Source: Mantis religiosa (lineage: Eukaryota > Arthropoda > Insecta > Mantodea > Mantidae). From it: 64,000 nt of DNA. The notes under the pieces are model-generated. The model did no database searches, had not been told where the DNA came from, and saw only the letters and a list, made by a program, of their open reading frames with translations. Of this stretch, positions 1-12,319 are shown in pieces (the first letter of the stretch is position 1; each line of letters begins with the position of its first letter). Location of the stretch: assembly GCA_030765055.1 (NCBI GenBank), contig JAUKNK010000149.1, forward strand, positions 186,001-250,000. The letters are read 5' to 3'. The translations under genes were made by a program, and so were the position numbers.

Positions 1-1260
1 ACCGGAGGAGGAAGTAGCTCACCTCAGAGCATATTATCCTGCCATACACCGCCGAGACACCCTCCAACTGGACAGGACAACGGACACGCTCCCCTACTGC
101 GGGACGGCAACAAGCCCAAAAGGTCCCTGGCTGAGGGTCCCGAATTTGTCCACCTACCGGAGGAGGAAATAGTTTACCTCAGAGCATATCATCCTGCCAC
201 ACACCGCCAAGATTCCCGCCTACTGGTCAGGACAACGGACACGCTCCCCTACTGCGGGACGGCAACAAGCCCCAAAGGTCCCTGGCTGACGGTCCCGAAG
301 TTGTCCAACTACCGGAGGAGGAAGTAGTTTACCTCAGAGCATATCATCCTGCCATACACCGCCGAGACTCCCGCCTACTGGCCAGGACAACGGACACGCT
401 CCCCTACTGCGGGAAAGCAAGAAGCCCAAAGCGTCCTTGGCTGAGGGTCCCGAAGTTGTCCACCTACCGGAGGAGGAAGTATTTTACCTCAGAGCATATC
501 ATCCAGCCATACACCGCCGAGACTCCCGCCTACTGGCCAGGACAACGGACACGCTCCCCTACTGCGGGACGGCAAGGAGCCCCAAATGTCCCTGGCTGAG
601 GGTCCCGAAGTTGTCCACCTACCGGAGGAGGAAGTAGTTTATCTCAGAGCATATCATCCTGCCATACACTGCTGAGACTCCCGCCTACTGGCGAGGACAA
701 CGGGCACGCTCCCCTACTGCGGGACGGCAAGGAGCCCCAAGGGTCCCTGGCTGAAGGTCGCGAAGTTGTCCACCTACCGGAGGAGGAAGTAGCTTACCAC
801 AGAGCATATCATCCTGCCATACACCGCCGAGACTCCCGCCTACTGGCCAGAACAACAGACACGCTCCCATACTGCGGGACCGCAACAGGCCCAAAATGTC
901 CTGGCTGAGGGTCCCGAAGTTGTCCACCTACCGGACGAGGAAGTAGTTTACCTCAGAGCATATCATCCTGCCATTCACCGCCGAGACTCCCGCCTACTGG
1001 CCAGGACAACGGACACGCTTCCCTACTGCGGGACTGCAAGGAGCCCTAAAGGTCCCTGGCTGAGGGTCCCGAAGTTGTCCACCTACCGGAGGAGGAAGTA
1101 GTTTACCTCAGAGTATATCATCCTGCCATACACCGCCGAGACTCCCACCTACTGGCCAGGACAACGGACACGCTCCCCTACTGCGGGATGGCAACAAGCC
1201 CAAAAGGTCCCTGGCTGAGGGTCCCGAAGTTGTCCACCTACCGGAGGAGGAAGTAGCTTA

Positions 1261-1426
1261 CCTCAGAGCATATCATCCTGCCATACACCGCCGAGACTCC
1301 CGCCTACTGGCCAGGACAACGGACACGCTCCCCTACTGCGGGACGGCAACGAGTCTGACGGTCACGAAGTTGTCCAGCAGAGCAGCGGAGACCGGCAACC
1401 GACCTACCGGAAAAGGAAGTAGTTAA
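1261..1426 (+). repeat. 166-bp variant monomer 1
   Basis: Normal for the first 90 bases. The 30 bases AAGCCC...GGTCCC are then replaced by the 15 bases GAGTCTGACGGTCAC, and 26 extra bases (AGCAGAGCAGCGGAGACCGG then CAACCG) stand between GTTGTCC and ACCTACCGG. The end is GGAAAAGGAAGTAGTTAA instead of GGAGGAGGAAGTAGCTTA. The net change is +11 bp. The next monomer is a special companion with CATATAAT(C/A)CTGTCATGCA and GAGACACCCG. Confidence 0.95.
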
Positions 1427-2356
1427 CCTCAGAGCATATAATACTGTCATGCACCGCCGAGACACCCGCTTACTGGCCAGGACAACGGACACGCTCCCCT
1501 ACTGCGGGATGGCAAGGAGCCCCAATGGTCCCTGGCTGAGGGCCCCGAAGTTGTCCACCTACCGGAGGAGGAAGTAGCTTATCTCAGAGCATATCATCCT
1601 GTCATGCACCGACAAGACACCCGCTTACTGGCTAGGACAACGGACAGGCTCCCCTACTGCGGGATGGCAAGGAGCCTTAAAGGTTCCTGGCTGAGGGCCC
1701 CGAAGTTGTCCACCTACCGGAGGAGGAAGTAGCTTATCTCAGAGCATATCATCCTGTCATGCACCGCCGAGACTCCCGCCTACTGGCCAGGACAACGGAC
1801 ACGCTCCCCTACTGCGGGACGGAAAGGAGCGCTAAAAGTCCCTGGCTGAGGGCCCCGAAGTTGTCAACCTACCGGAGGAGGAAGAAGTTTACCTCAGAGC
1901 ATATCATTCTGCCATACACCGCCAAGACTTCCGCCTACTGAGCAGGAAAACGGATATGCTGCCCAACTGCGGGACGGCAAGGAGCCCCAAAGGTCCTTGG
2001 CTGAGGGTCCCGAAGTTGTCCACCTACCGGAGGAGGAAGTAGTTTACCTCAGAGCATATAATCCTGCCATACACCACTGAGACTCCCGCCTACTGGCCAG
2101 GACAACGCACACGCTTCCCTACTGCGGGACGGCAAGGAGCCCCAAAGGTCCCTGGCTAAATGTCGCGAAGTTGTCCACCTACCGGAGGAGGAAGTAGCTT
2201 ACCTCAGAGCATATCATCCTGCCATACACCGCCGAGACTCCCGCCTACTGGCCAGGACAACGGACACGCTCCCCTACTGCGGGACGGCAACAAGCCCATG
2301 AGGTCCCTGGCTGAGGGTGCCGAAGTTGTCCACCTAACGGAGGAGGCAGTAGATTA

Positions 2357-2508
2357 CCTCAGAGCATATCCTGCCATACACCGCCGAGACTCCCGCCTAC
2401 TGGCCAGGACAATTGATACGCTCCCCTACTGTTGGACGGCAACAAGCCCATGAGGTCCCTGGCTGAGGGTCCCGAAGTTGTCCACCTAACGGAGGAGGCA
2501 GTAGCTTA
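2357..2508 (+). repeat. 152-bp deletion monomer 1
   Basis: GCATATCATCCTGCC is shortened to GCATATCCTGCC (3 bp lost). The monomer follows a GAGGCAGTAGATTA end and carries GGACAATTGATACGC and CTACTGTTGGACGG. It lies between the 166-bp variants at 1261 and 2974. Confidence 0.93.
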
Positions 2509-2973
2509 CCTCAGAGCATATCATCCTGCCATACACCGCCGAGACTCCCGCCTACTGGCCAGCACAACGGACACGCTCCCCTACTGTTGGACGGCAACAA
2601 GCCCAAAAGGTCCGTGGCTGAGGGACCCGAAGTTGTCCACCTACCGGAGGAGGAAGTAGTTTACCTTGGAGCATATCATCCTGCCATACACCGCCGAGAC
2701 TCCCGCCTACTGGCCAGGACAACAGACACGCTCCCATACTGCGGGACCGCAACAAGCCCAAAATGTCCCTGGCTGAGGGTCCCGAAATTGTCCACCTACC
2801 GGAGGAGGAAGTAGTTTACCTCAGAGCATATCATCCTGCCATACACCGCCGAGACTCCCGCCTACTGGCCAGGACAACGGACACGCTCCCCTACTGCGGG
2901 ATGGCAACAAGCCCAAAAGGTCCCTGGCTGAGGGTCCCGAAGTTGTCCACCTACCGGAGGAGGAAGTAGCTTA

Positions 2974-3139
2974 CCTCAGAGCATATCATCCTGCCATACA
3001 CCGCCGAGACTCCCGCCTACTGGCCAGGACAACGGGCACGCTCCCCTACTGCGGGACGGCAACGAGTCTGACGGTCACGAAGTTGTCCAGCAAAGCAGCG
3101 GAGACCGGCAACCGACCTACCGGAAAAGGAAGTAGTTAA
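2974..3139 (+). repeat. 166-bp variant monomer 2
   Basis: Insertion reads GCAAAGCAG instead of GCAGAGCAG; CGGGCACGC precedes the variant region. The companion has CATGCACTGCC. Confidence 0.93.
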
Positions 3140-4690
3140 CCTCAGAGCATATAATCCTGTCATGCACTGCCGAGACACCCGCCTACTGGCCAGGACAACG
3201 GACACGCTCCCCTACTGCGGGATGGCAAGGAGCCCCAAAGGTCCCTGGCTGAGGGCCCCGTAGTTGTCCACCTACCGGAGGAGGAAGTAGCTTACCTCAG
3301 AGCATATCATCCTGCCATACACCGCCGAGACTCCCGCCTACTGGCCAGGACAACGGACACGCTCCCCTACTGTTGGACGGCAACAAGCCCAAAAGGTCCG
3401 TGGCTGAGGGACCCGAAGTTGTCCACATACCGGAGGAGGAAGTAGTTTACCTAGGAGCATATCATCCTGCCATACACCGCCGAGACTCCCGCCTACTGGC
3501 TAGGACAACGGACACGGTCCCCTAATGCGGGACGGCAAGGAGCCCCAAAGGTTCCTGGCTGACAGTACCGAAGTTGTCCACCAACCGGAGGAGGAAGTAG
3601 TTTACCTCAGAGCATATATTCCTGCCATACACCGCCGAGACTCCCTCCTACTGGCCAGGACAACGGGCACGTTGCCCTTCTGCGGGACGGCAGCAAGCCC
3701 AAAGCGTCCTTGGCTGAGGGTCCCGAAGTTGTCCACCTACCGGAGGAGGAAGTATTTTACCTCATAGCATATCATCCTGCCATACACCGCCGAGACTCCC
3801 GCCTACTGACCAGGACAACGGACACACTCCCCTACTGCGGGACGGCAACAAGCCCAAAAGGTCCCTGGCTGACGGTCCCGAAGTTGTCCACCTACCGGAG
3901 GAGGAAGAAGTTTACCTCAGAGCATATCATTCTGCCATACACCGCCAAAGACTTCCGCCTACTGACCAGGAAAACGGACAAGCTCCCCTACTGCGGGACG
4001 GCAAGGAGCCCCAAAGGTCTTTGGCTGAGGGTACCGAAGCTGTCCACCTACCGGAGGAGGAAGTAGTTTGCCTCAGAGCATATCATCCTGCCATACACTG
4101 CCGAGACTCCCACCTACTGGCCAGGACAACGGACACGCTCCCCTACTGCGGGACGGCAAGGAGCCCCTAATGTCCCTGGCTGAGGGTCCCGAAGTTGTCC
4201 ACCTACCGGAGGAGGAAGTAGTTTACCTCAGAGCATATCATCCTGCCATACACTGCTGAGACTCCCGCCTACTGGCCAGGAACACGGACACGCTCCCATA
4301 ATTCGGGACCGCAACAAGCCCAAAATGTCCCTGGCTGAGGGTCCCGAAGTTGTCCACCTACCGGAGGAGGAAGTAGTTTACCTCAGAGCATATCACCCTG
4401 CCATACACCGCCGAGACTCCCGCCTACTGGCCAGGACAACGGACACGCTTCCCTACTGCGGAACTGCAAGGAGCCCTAAAGGTCCCTGGCTGACGGTCCC
4501 GAAGTTGTCCACCTACCGGAGGAGGAAGTAGTTTACCTCAGAGTATATCATCCTGCCATACACCGCCGAGACTCCCGCCTACTGGCCAGGACAACGGACA
4601 CGCTCCCCTACTGCGGGATGGCAACAAGCCCAAAAGGTCCCTGGCTGAGGGTCCCGAAGTTGTCCAGCTACCGGAGGAGGAAGTGGCTTA

Positions 4691-4856
4691 CCTCAGAGCA
4701 TATCATCCTGTCATACACCGCCGAGACTCCCGCCTACTGGCCAGGACAACGGACACGCTCCCCTACTGCGGGACGGCAACGAGTCTGACGGTCACGAAGT
4801 TGTCCAGCAGAGCAGCGGAGACCGGCAACCGACCTACCGGAAAAGGAAGTAGTTAA
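4691..4856 (+). repeat. 166-bp variant monomer 3
   Basis: First third has CATCCTGTCATACACC. Variant region as in monomer 1. The preceding monomer ends with the private GAAGTGGCTTA. Confidence 0.93.
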
Positions 4857-5265
4857 CCTCAGAGCATATAATCCTGTCATGCACCGCCGAGACACCCGCC
4901 TACTGGCCAGGACAACGGACACGCTCCCCTACTGCGGGATGGCAAGGAGCCCCAAAGGTCCCTGGCTGAGGGCGCCGAAGTTGTCCACCTACCGGAGGAG
5001 GAATTAGCTTATCTCAGAGCATATCATCCTGTCATGCACCGCCGAGAATCCCGCCTACTGGCCAGGACAACGGACACGCGCCCCTACTGCGGGACGGCAA
5101 CAATCCCCAAAGGTCCCTGGCGGACGGTCCCGAAGTTGTCCACCTACCGGAGGCGGAAGTAGCTTATCTCAGAGCATATCATCCTCTCATGCACCGCCGA
5201 GACTCCCGCCTACTGGCCAGGACAACGGACACGCTCCCCTACTGCGGGACGGCAACTAGCCCAAA

Positions 5266-7950
5266 ATGTCCGTAGCTGAGGGTCCCGAAGTTGTCCACCT
5301 AACGGAGGAGGCAGTAGCTTACCTCAGAGCATATCACCCTGCCATACACCGCCGAGACTCCCGCCTACTGCCCAGGACCACGGACACGCTCCCCTACTGC
5401 GGGACGGAAAGGAGCCCTAAAGGTCCCTGGCTGAGGGCCCCGAAGTTGTCAACCTACCGGAGGAGGAATTAGTTCACCTCAGAGCATATCATCCTGCCAT
5501 ACACATCCGAGACTCCCGCCTACTGGCCAGGACAACGGACACGCTCCCCTACTGCGGGACGGCAAGGAGCCCTAAAGGTCCCTGGCTGATGGTCCCGAAG
5601 TTGTCAACCTACCGGAGGAGGAAGTAGCTTACCTAAGAGCATATCATCCTGCCATAAACCGCCGAGACTCCTGCCTGCTGGCCAGGACAACGGACACGCT
5701 CCCCTACTGCGGGACGGCAAGGAGCTTCAAAGGTTCCTGTCTGACGGTCCCGAAGTTGTCCACCTACCGGAGGAGGAAGTAGTTTACCTCAGAGCATATC
5801 ATCCTGCCATACACCGCCGAGACTCCCGCCTACTGGCCAGGACAACGGGCACGTTGCCCTTCTGCGGGAGGGCAACAAGCCCAAAAGGTCCCTTGCTGAG
5901 GGTCCCGAAGTTGTCCACCTACCGGAGGAGGAAGTAGCTCACCTCAGAGCATATTATCCTGCCATACACCGCCGATACTCCCTCCAACTGGACAGGAAAA
6001 CGGACACGCTCCCCTACTGCGGGACGGCAACAAGCCCAAAAGGTCCCTGGCTGAGGGTCCCGAATTTGTCCACCTACCGGAGGAGGAAATAGTTTACCTC
6101 AGAGCATATCATCCGGCCATACACCGCCGAGATTCCCGCCTACTGGTCAGGACAATGGACACGCTCCCCTACTGCGGGAGTGCAAGGAGCCCTAAAGGTC
6201 CCTGGCTGAGGGTCCCGAAGTTGTCCACCTACCGGAGGAGGAAGTACTTTACCTCAGAGCAGATCATCCAGCCATTCACCGCTGAGACTCCCGCCTACTG
6301 GCCAGGACAACGGACACGCTTCCCTACTGCGGGACTGCAAGGAGCCCTAAAGGTCCCTGGCTGAGGGTCCCGAAGTTGTCCACCTACCGGAGGAGGAAGT
6401 AGTTTACCTCAGAGTATATCATCCTGCCATACACCGCCGAGACTCCCGCCTACTGGCCAGGACAACGGACACGCTCCCCTACTGCGGGATGGCAACAAGC
6501 CCAAAAGGTCCCTGGCTGAGGGTCCCGAAGCTGTCCACCTACCGGAGGAGGAAGTAGCTTATCTCAGAGCATATGATCCTGTTATGCACCGCCGAGAATC
6601 CCGCCTACTGGCCAGGACAACGGGCACGCTCCCCTACTGCGGGACGGCAACAAGCGCCAAAGGTCCCTGGCTGACGGTCCCGAAGTTGTCCACCTACCGG
6701 AGTAGGAAGTACCTTATCTCAGAGCATATCATCCTGTCATGCACCGCCGAGACTCCCGCCTACTGGCCAGGACAACGGACAGGCTCCCCTACTGCGGGAC
6801 GGAAAGGAGCGCTAAAGGTCCCTGGCTGAGGGCCCCGAAGTTGTCAACCTACCGGAGGAGGAAGAAGTTTACCTCAGAGCATATCATTCTGCCATACACC
6901 GCCAAGACTTCCGCCTACTGACCAGGAAAACGGACATGGTGGCCAAATGCGGGACGGCAAGGAGCCCCAAAGGTCCTTGGCTGAGGGTCCCGAAGTTGTC
7001 CACCTACCGGAGGAGGAAGTAGTTTACCTCAGAGCATATCATCCTGCCATACACCGCTGAGACTCCCGCCTACTGGCCAGGACAACGCACACGCTTCCCG
7101 ACTGCGGGACGGCAACAAGCCCAAAATGTCCGTAGCTGTGGGTCCCGAAGTTGTCCACCTAACGGAGGAGGCAGTAGCTTACCTCAGAGCATATCACCCT
7201 GCCATACACCGCCGAGACTCCCGCCTACTGCCCAGGACCACGGACACGCTCCCCTACTGCGGGACGGAAAGGAGCCCTAAAGGTCCCTGGCTGAGGGCCC
7301 CGAAGTTGTCAACCTACCGGAGGAGGAATTAGTTCACCTCAGAGCATATCATCCTGCCATACACATCCGAGACTCCCGCCTACTGGCCAGGACAACGGAC
7401 AAGCTCCCCTACTGCGGGACGGCAAGGAGCCCTAAAGGTCCCTGGCTGATGGTCCCGAAGTTGTCAACCTACCGGAGGAGGAAGTAGCTTACCTCAGAGC
7501 ATATCATCCTGCCATATACAGCCGAGACTCCTGCCTGCTGGCCAGGACGACGGACACGCTCCCCTACTGCGGGACGGCAAGGAGCCCCAAAGGTTCCTAG
7601 CTGACGGTCCCGAAGTTGTCCACCTACCGGAGGAGGAAGTAGTTTACCTCAGAGCATATCATCCTGCCATACACCGCCGAGACTGCAGCCTACTGGCCAG
7701 GACAACGGGCACGTTGCCCTTCTGCGGGACGGCAACAAGCCCAAAAGGCCCCTTGCTGAGGGTCCGGAAGTTGTCCACCTACCGGAGGAGGAAGTAGCTC
7801 ACCTCAGAGCATATTATCCTGCCATACACCGCCGAGACACCCTCCAGCTGGACAGGACAACGGACACGCTCCCCTACTGCGGGACGGCAACAAGCCCAAA
7901 AGGTCCCTGGCTGAGGGTCCCGAATTTGTCCACCTACCGGAGGAGGAAAT
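5266..7950 (+). repeat. Local 12-monomer (1,860-bp) repetition
   Basis: About 5266-6090 recurs at about 7126-7950 with a shift of exactly 1,860 bp. Shared features are the AACGGAGGAGGCAGTAG monomer, the CACATCCGAGACTCC monomer and the CTGCCTGCTGG monomer. Small differences (AAACCGCC versus TACAGCC, GATACTCCC versus GACACCC) show that it is older than the 14-kb duplication. The same pair is present in copy 2 at about 19269 and 21129. Confidence 0.75.
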
Positions 7951-8731
7951 AGTTTACCTCAGAGCATATCATCCTGCCACACACCGCCGAGATTCCCGCC
8001 TACTGGTCATGACAACGGACACGCTCCCCTACTGCGGGACGGCAACAAGCCCCAAAGGTCCCTGGCTGACGGTCCCGAAGTTGTCCAACTACCGGAGGAG
8101 GAAGTAGCTTACCTCAGAGCATATCATCCTGCCATACACCGCCGAGACTCCAGCCTACTGGCCAGGACAACGGGCACGTTGCCCTTCTGCGGGACGGCAA
8201 CAAGCCCAAAAGGTCCCTTGCTGAGGGTCCGGAAGTTGTCCACCTACCGGAGGAGGAAGTAGCTCACCTCAGAGCATATTATCCTGCCATACACCGCCGA
8301 GACACCCTCCAACTGGACAGGACAACGGACACGCTCCCCTACTGCGGGACGGCAACAAGCCCAAAAGGTCCCTGGCTGAGGGTCCCGAATTTGTCCACCT
8401 ACCGGAGGAGGAAATAGTTTACCTCAGAGCATATCATCCTGCCACACACCGCCGAGATTCCCGCCTACTGGTCAGGACAACGGACACGCTCCCCTACTGC
8501 GGGACGGCAACAAGCCCCAAAGGTCCCTGGCTGACGGTCCCGAAGTTGTCCAACTACCGGAGGAGGAAGTAGTTTACCTCAGAGCATATCATCCTGCCAT
8601 ACACCGCCGAGACTCCCGCCTACTGGCCAGGACAACGGACACGCTCCCCTACTGCGGGAAAGCAAGAAGCCCAAAGCGTCCTTGGCTGAGGGTCCCGAAG
8701 TTGTCCACCTACCGGAGGAGGAAGTATTTTA
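7802..8731 (+). repeat. Three-monomer tandem duplication (2 x 465 bp)
   Basis: The marker monomer at 7802 and the next two monomers recur immediately at 8267. Each carries the CTCCA(G/A)CTGG marker, then the GAATTTGTCC/GGAAATAG junction, then CCAACTACCGG. Copy 2 of the 14-kb unit has this trio only once (from 21805). Either copy 1 gained a trio or copy 2 lost one after the large duplication. Confidence 0.8.
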
Positions 8732-9505
8732 CCTCAGAGCATATCATCCAGCCATACACCGCCGAGACTCCCGCCTACTGGCCAGGACAACGGACACGCT
8801 CCCCTACTGCGGGACGGCAAGGAGCCCCAAATGTCCCTGGCTGAGGGTCCCGAAGTTTTCCACCTACCGGAGGAGGAAGTAGTTTATCTCAGAGTATATC
8901 ATCCTGCCATACACTGCTGAGACTCCCGCCTACTGGCGAGGACAACGGGCACGCTCCCCTACTGCGGGACGGCAAGGAGCCCCAAGGGTCCTTGGCTGAA
9001 GGTCGCGAAGTTGTCCACCTACCGGAGGAGGAAGTAGCTTACCACAGAGCATATCATCCTGCCATACACCGCCGAGACTCCCGCCTACTGGCCAGAACAA
9101 CGGACACGCTCCCATACTGCGGGACCGCAACAGGCCCAAAATGTCCTGGCTGAGGGTCCCGAAGTTGTCCACCTACCGGACGAGGAAGTAGTTTACCTCA
9201 GAGCATATCATCCTGCCATTCACCGCCGAGACTCCCGCCTACTGGCCAGGACAACGGACACGCTTCCCTACTGCGGGACTGCAAGGAGCCCTAAAGGTCC
9301 CTGGCTGAGGGTCCCGAAGTTGTCCACCTACCGGAGGAGGAAGTAGTTTACCTCAGAGTATATCATCCTGCCATACACCGCCGAGACTCCCGCCTACTGG
9401 CCAGGACAACGGACACGCTCCCCTACTGCGGGATGGCAACAAGCCCAAAAGGTCCCTGGCTGAGGGTCCCGAAGTTGTCCACCTACCGGAGGAGGAAGTA
9501 GCTTA

Positions 9506-9671
9506 CCTCAGAGCATATCATCCTGCCATACACCGCCGAGACTCCCGCCTACTGGCCAGGACAACGGACACGCTCCCCTACTGCGGGACGGCAACGAGTC
9601 TGACGGTCACGAAGTTGTCCAGCAGAGCAGCGGAGACCGGCAACCGACCTACCGGAAAAGGAAGTAGTTAA
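9506..9671 (+). repeat. 166-bp variant monomer 4
   Basis: Equivalent of monomer 1 in sub-unit b (shift 8,245). The companion has ATAATCCTG rather than ATAATACTG. Confidence 0.93.
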
Positions 9672-12153
9672 CCTCAGAGCATATAATCCTGTCATGCACC
9701 GCCGAGACACCCGCTTACTGGCCAGGACAACGGACACGCTCCCCTACTGCGGGATGGCAAGGAGCCCCAATGGTCCCTGGCTGAGGGCCCCGAAGTTGTC
9801 CACCTACCGGAGGAGGAAGTAGCTTATCTCAGAGCATATCATCCTGTCATGCACCGACGAGACACCCGCTTACTGGCTAGGACAACGGACAGGCTCCCCT
9901 ACTGCGGGATGGCAAGGAGCCCCATAGGTTCCTGGCTGAGGGCCCCGAAGTTGTCCACCTACCGGAGGAGGAAGTAGCTTATCTCAGAGCATATCATCCT
10001 GTCATGCACCGCCGAGACTCCCGCCTACTGGCCAGGACAACGGACACGCTCCCCTACTGCGGGACGGAAAGGAGCGCTAAAAGTCCCTGGCTGAGGGCCG
10101 CGAAGTTGTCAACCTACCGGAGGAGGAAGAAGTTTACCTCAGAGCATATCATTCTGCCATACACCGCCAAGACTTCCGCCTACTGACCAGGAAAACGGAT
10201 ATGCTGCCCAACTGCGGGACGGCAAGGAGCCCCAAAGGTCCTTGGCTGAGGGTCCCGAAGTTGTCCACCTACCGGAGGAGGAAGTAGTTTACCTCAGAGC
10301 ATATAATCCTGCCATACACCACTGAGACTCCCGCCTACTGGCCAGGACAACGCACACGCTTCCCTACTGCGGGACGGCAAGGAGCCCCAAAGGCCCCTGG
10401 CTAAATGTCGCGAAGTTGTCCACCTACCGGAGGAGGAAGTAGCTTACCTCAGAGCATATCATCCTGCCATACACCGCCGAGACTCCCGCCTACTCGCCAG
10501 GACAACGGACACGCTCCCCTACTGCGGGACGGCAACAAGCCCATGAGGTCCCTGGCTGAGGGTGCCGAAGTTGTCCACCTACCGGAGGAGGAAGTAGCTT
10601 ACCTCAGAGCATATTATCCTGCCATACACCGCCGAGACTCCCTCCTACTGGCCAGGACAACGGGCACGTTGCCCTTCTGCGGGATGGCAACAAGCCCAAA
10701 AGGTCCCTGGCTGAGGGTCCCGAAGTTGTCCACTTACCGGAGGAGGAAGTAGCTTACCTCAGAGCATATTATCCTGCCATACACCGCCGAGATTCCCGCC
10801 TACTGGTCAGGACAACGGACACGCTCCCTTACTGCGGGACGGCAACAAGACCCAAAGGTCCCTGGCTGACGGTCCCGAAGTTGTCCACCTACCGGAGGAG
10901 GAAGTAGTTTACCTCAGAGCATATCATCCTGCCATACACCGCCGAGACTCCCGCCTACTGGCCAGGACAACGGACACGCTCCCCTACTGCGGGACAGCAA
11001 CAAGCCCAAAGCGTCCTTGGCTGAGGGTCCCGAAGTTGTCCACCTACCGGAGGAGGAAGTATTTTACCTCAGAGCATATCATCCTGCCATACACCGCCGA
11101 GACTCCCGCCTACTGACCAGGACAACGGACACACTCCCCTACTGCGGGACGGCAACAAGCCCAAAAGGTCCCTGGCTGACGGTCCCGAAGTTGTCCACCT
11201 ACCGGAGGAGGAAGAAGTTTACCTCAGAGCATATCATTCTGCCAGACACCGCCAAAGACTTCCGCCTACTGACCAGGAAAACGGACAAGCTCCCCTACTG
11301 CGGGACGGCAAGGAGCCCCAAAGGTCCTTGGCTGAGGGTACCGAAGCTGTCCACCTACCGGAGGAGGAAGTAGTTTGCCTCAGAGCATATCATCCTGCCA
11401 TACACCGCCGAGACTCCCGCCTACTGGCCAGGACAACGGACACGCTCCCCTACTGCGGGACGGCAAGGAGCCCCTAATGTCCCTGGCTGAGGGTCCCGAA
11501 GTTGTCCACCTACCGGAGGAGGAAGAAGTTTACCTCAGAGCATATCATTCTGCCATACACCGCCAAAGACTTCCGCCTACTCACCAGGAAAACGGAGTAG
11601 CTCCCCTACTGCGGGACGGCAAGGAGCCCCAAAGGTCCTTGGCTGAGGGTACCGAAGCTGTCCACCTACCGGAGGAGGAAGTAGTTTGCCTCAGAGCATA
11701 TCATCCGGCCATACACCGCCGAGATTCCCACCTACTGGTCAGGACAACGGACACGCTCCCCTACTGCGGGACGGCAACAAGCCCCAAAGGTCCCTGGCTG
11801 AGGGTCCCGAAGTTGTCCACCTACCGGACGAGGAAGTACTTTACCTCAGAGCATATCATCCTGCCATTCACCGCTGAGACTCCCGCCTACTGGCCAGGAC
11901 AACGGACACGCTTCCCTACTGCGGGACTGCAAGGAGCCATAAAGGTCCCTGGCTAAGGGTCCCGAAGTTGTCCACCTACCGGAGGAGGAAGTAGTTTACC
12001 TCAGAGTATATCATCCTGCCATACACCGCCGAGACTCCCGCCTACTGTCCAGGACAACGGACACGCTCTCCTACTGCGGGATGGCAACAAGCCCAAAAGG
12101 TCCCTGGCTGAGGGTCCCGAAGTTGTCCACCTACCGGAGGAGGAAGTAGCTTA

Positions 12154-12319
12154 CCTCAGAGCATATCATCCTGCCATACACCGCCGAGACTCCCGCCTAC
12201 GGGCCAGGACAACGGACACGCTCCCCTACTGCGGGACGGCAACGAGTCTGACGGTCACGAAGTTGTCCAGCAGAGCAGCGGAGACCGGCAACCGACCTAC
12301 AGGAAAAGGAAGTAGTTAA
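12154..12319 (+). repeat. 166-bp variant monomer 5
   Basis: Private bases CTACGGGCCAGG and GACCTACAGGAAAAGG. Otherwise equivalent to monomer 3 (shift 7,463). Confidence 0.93.

Larger units (their letters stand above)
1..8245 (+). repeat. HOR sub-unit a, copy 1 (53 monomers)
   Basis: First part of the 14,003-bp higher-order unit. The window opens within it, so the duplication may extend further left. Its length equals 53 x 155 plus three 166-bp variants, one 152-bp variant and two one-base changes. It carries the marker monomer with CATATTATCCTG and CTCCAACTGG (or CTCCAGCTGG) at 22, 5942 and 7802. Bases 1 to about 2330 are nearly repeated at +8245, about 3680-4180 at +7307, and about 4440-5510 at +7463. 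This shows that sub-unit b is a rearranged, shortened relative of it. Confidence 0.85.

Noticed and set aside
128..140. TGGCTGAGGGTCC as a tRNA-type A box, suggesting a tRNA-derived SINE satellite
   Set aside because: The first eight bases fit the A-box pattern, but no acceptable B box follows. The best candidate, GCCGAGACTCC, matches only about half of GGTTCGAATCC. There is no other tRNA structure.
160..175. AGGAGGAAGTAG resembling a ribosome binding site, in nearly every monomer
   Set aside because: It is part of the repeat consensus, is not placed before a credible start or gene, and the window looks eukaryotic.
1351..1380. CENP-B box in the variant monomer or the consensus, on either strand
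   Set aside because: TTCGTGACC and CTCGTTGCC on the reverse strand match only the first bases of the box. The required downstream A and CGGG core are absent.
11375..11956. Longest open reading frame (193 codons) and about 140 others of 60-118 codons on both strands
   Set aside because: They are translations of the satellite itself. Each repeats the same peptide motifs with the monomer period, ends at the GAAGTAG stop or an equivalent, and lengthens only where a monomer happens to carry GAAGAAG or an indel. 155 bp shifts the frame each unit, so no lasting frame exists.
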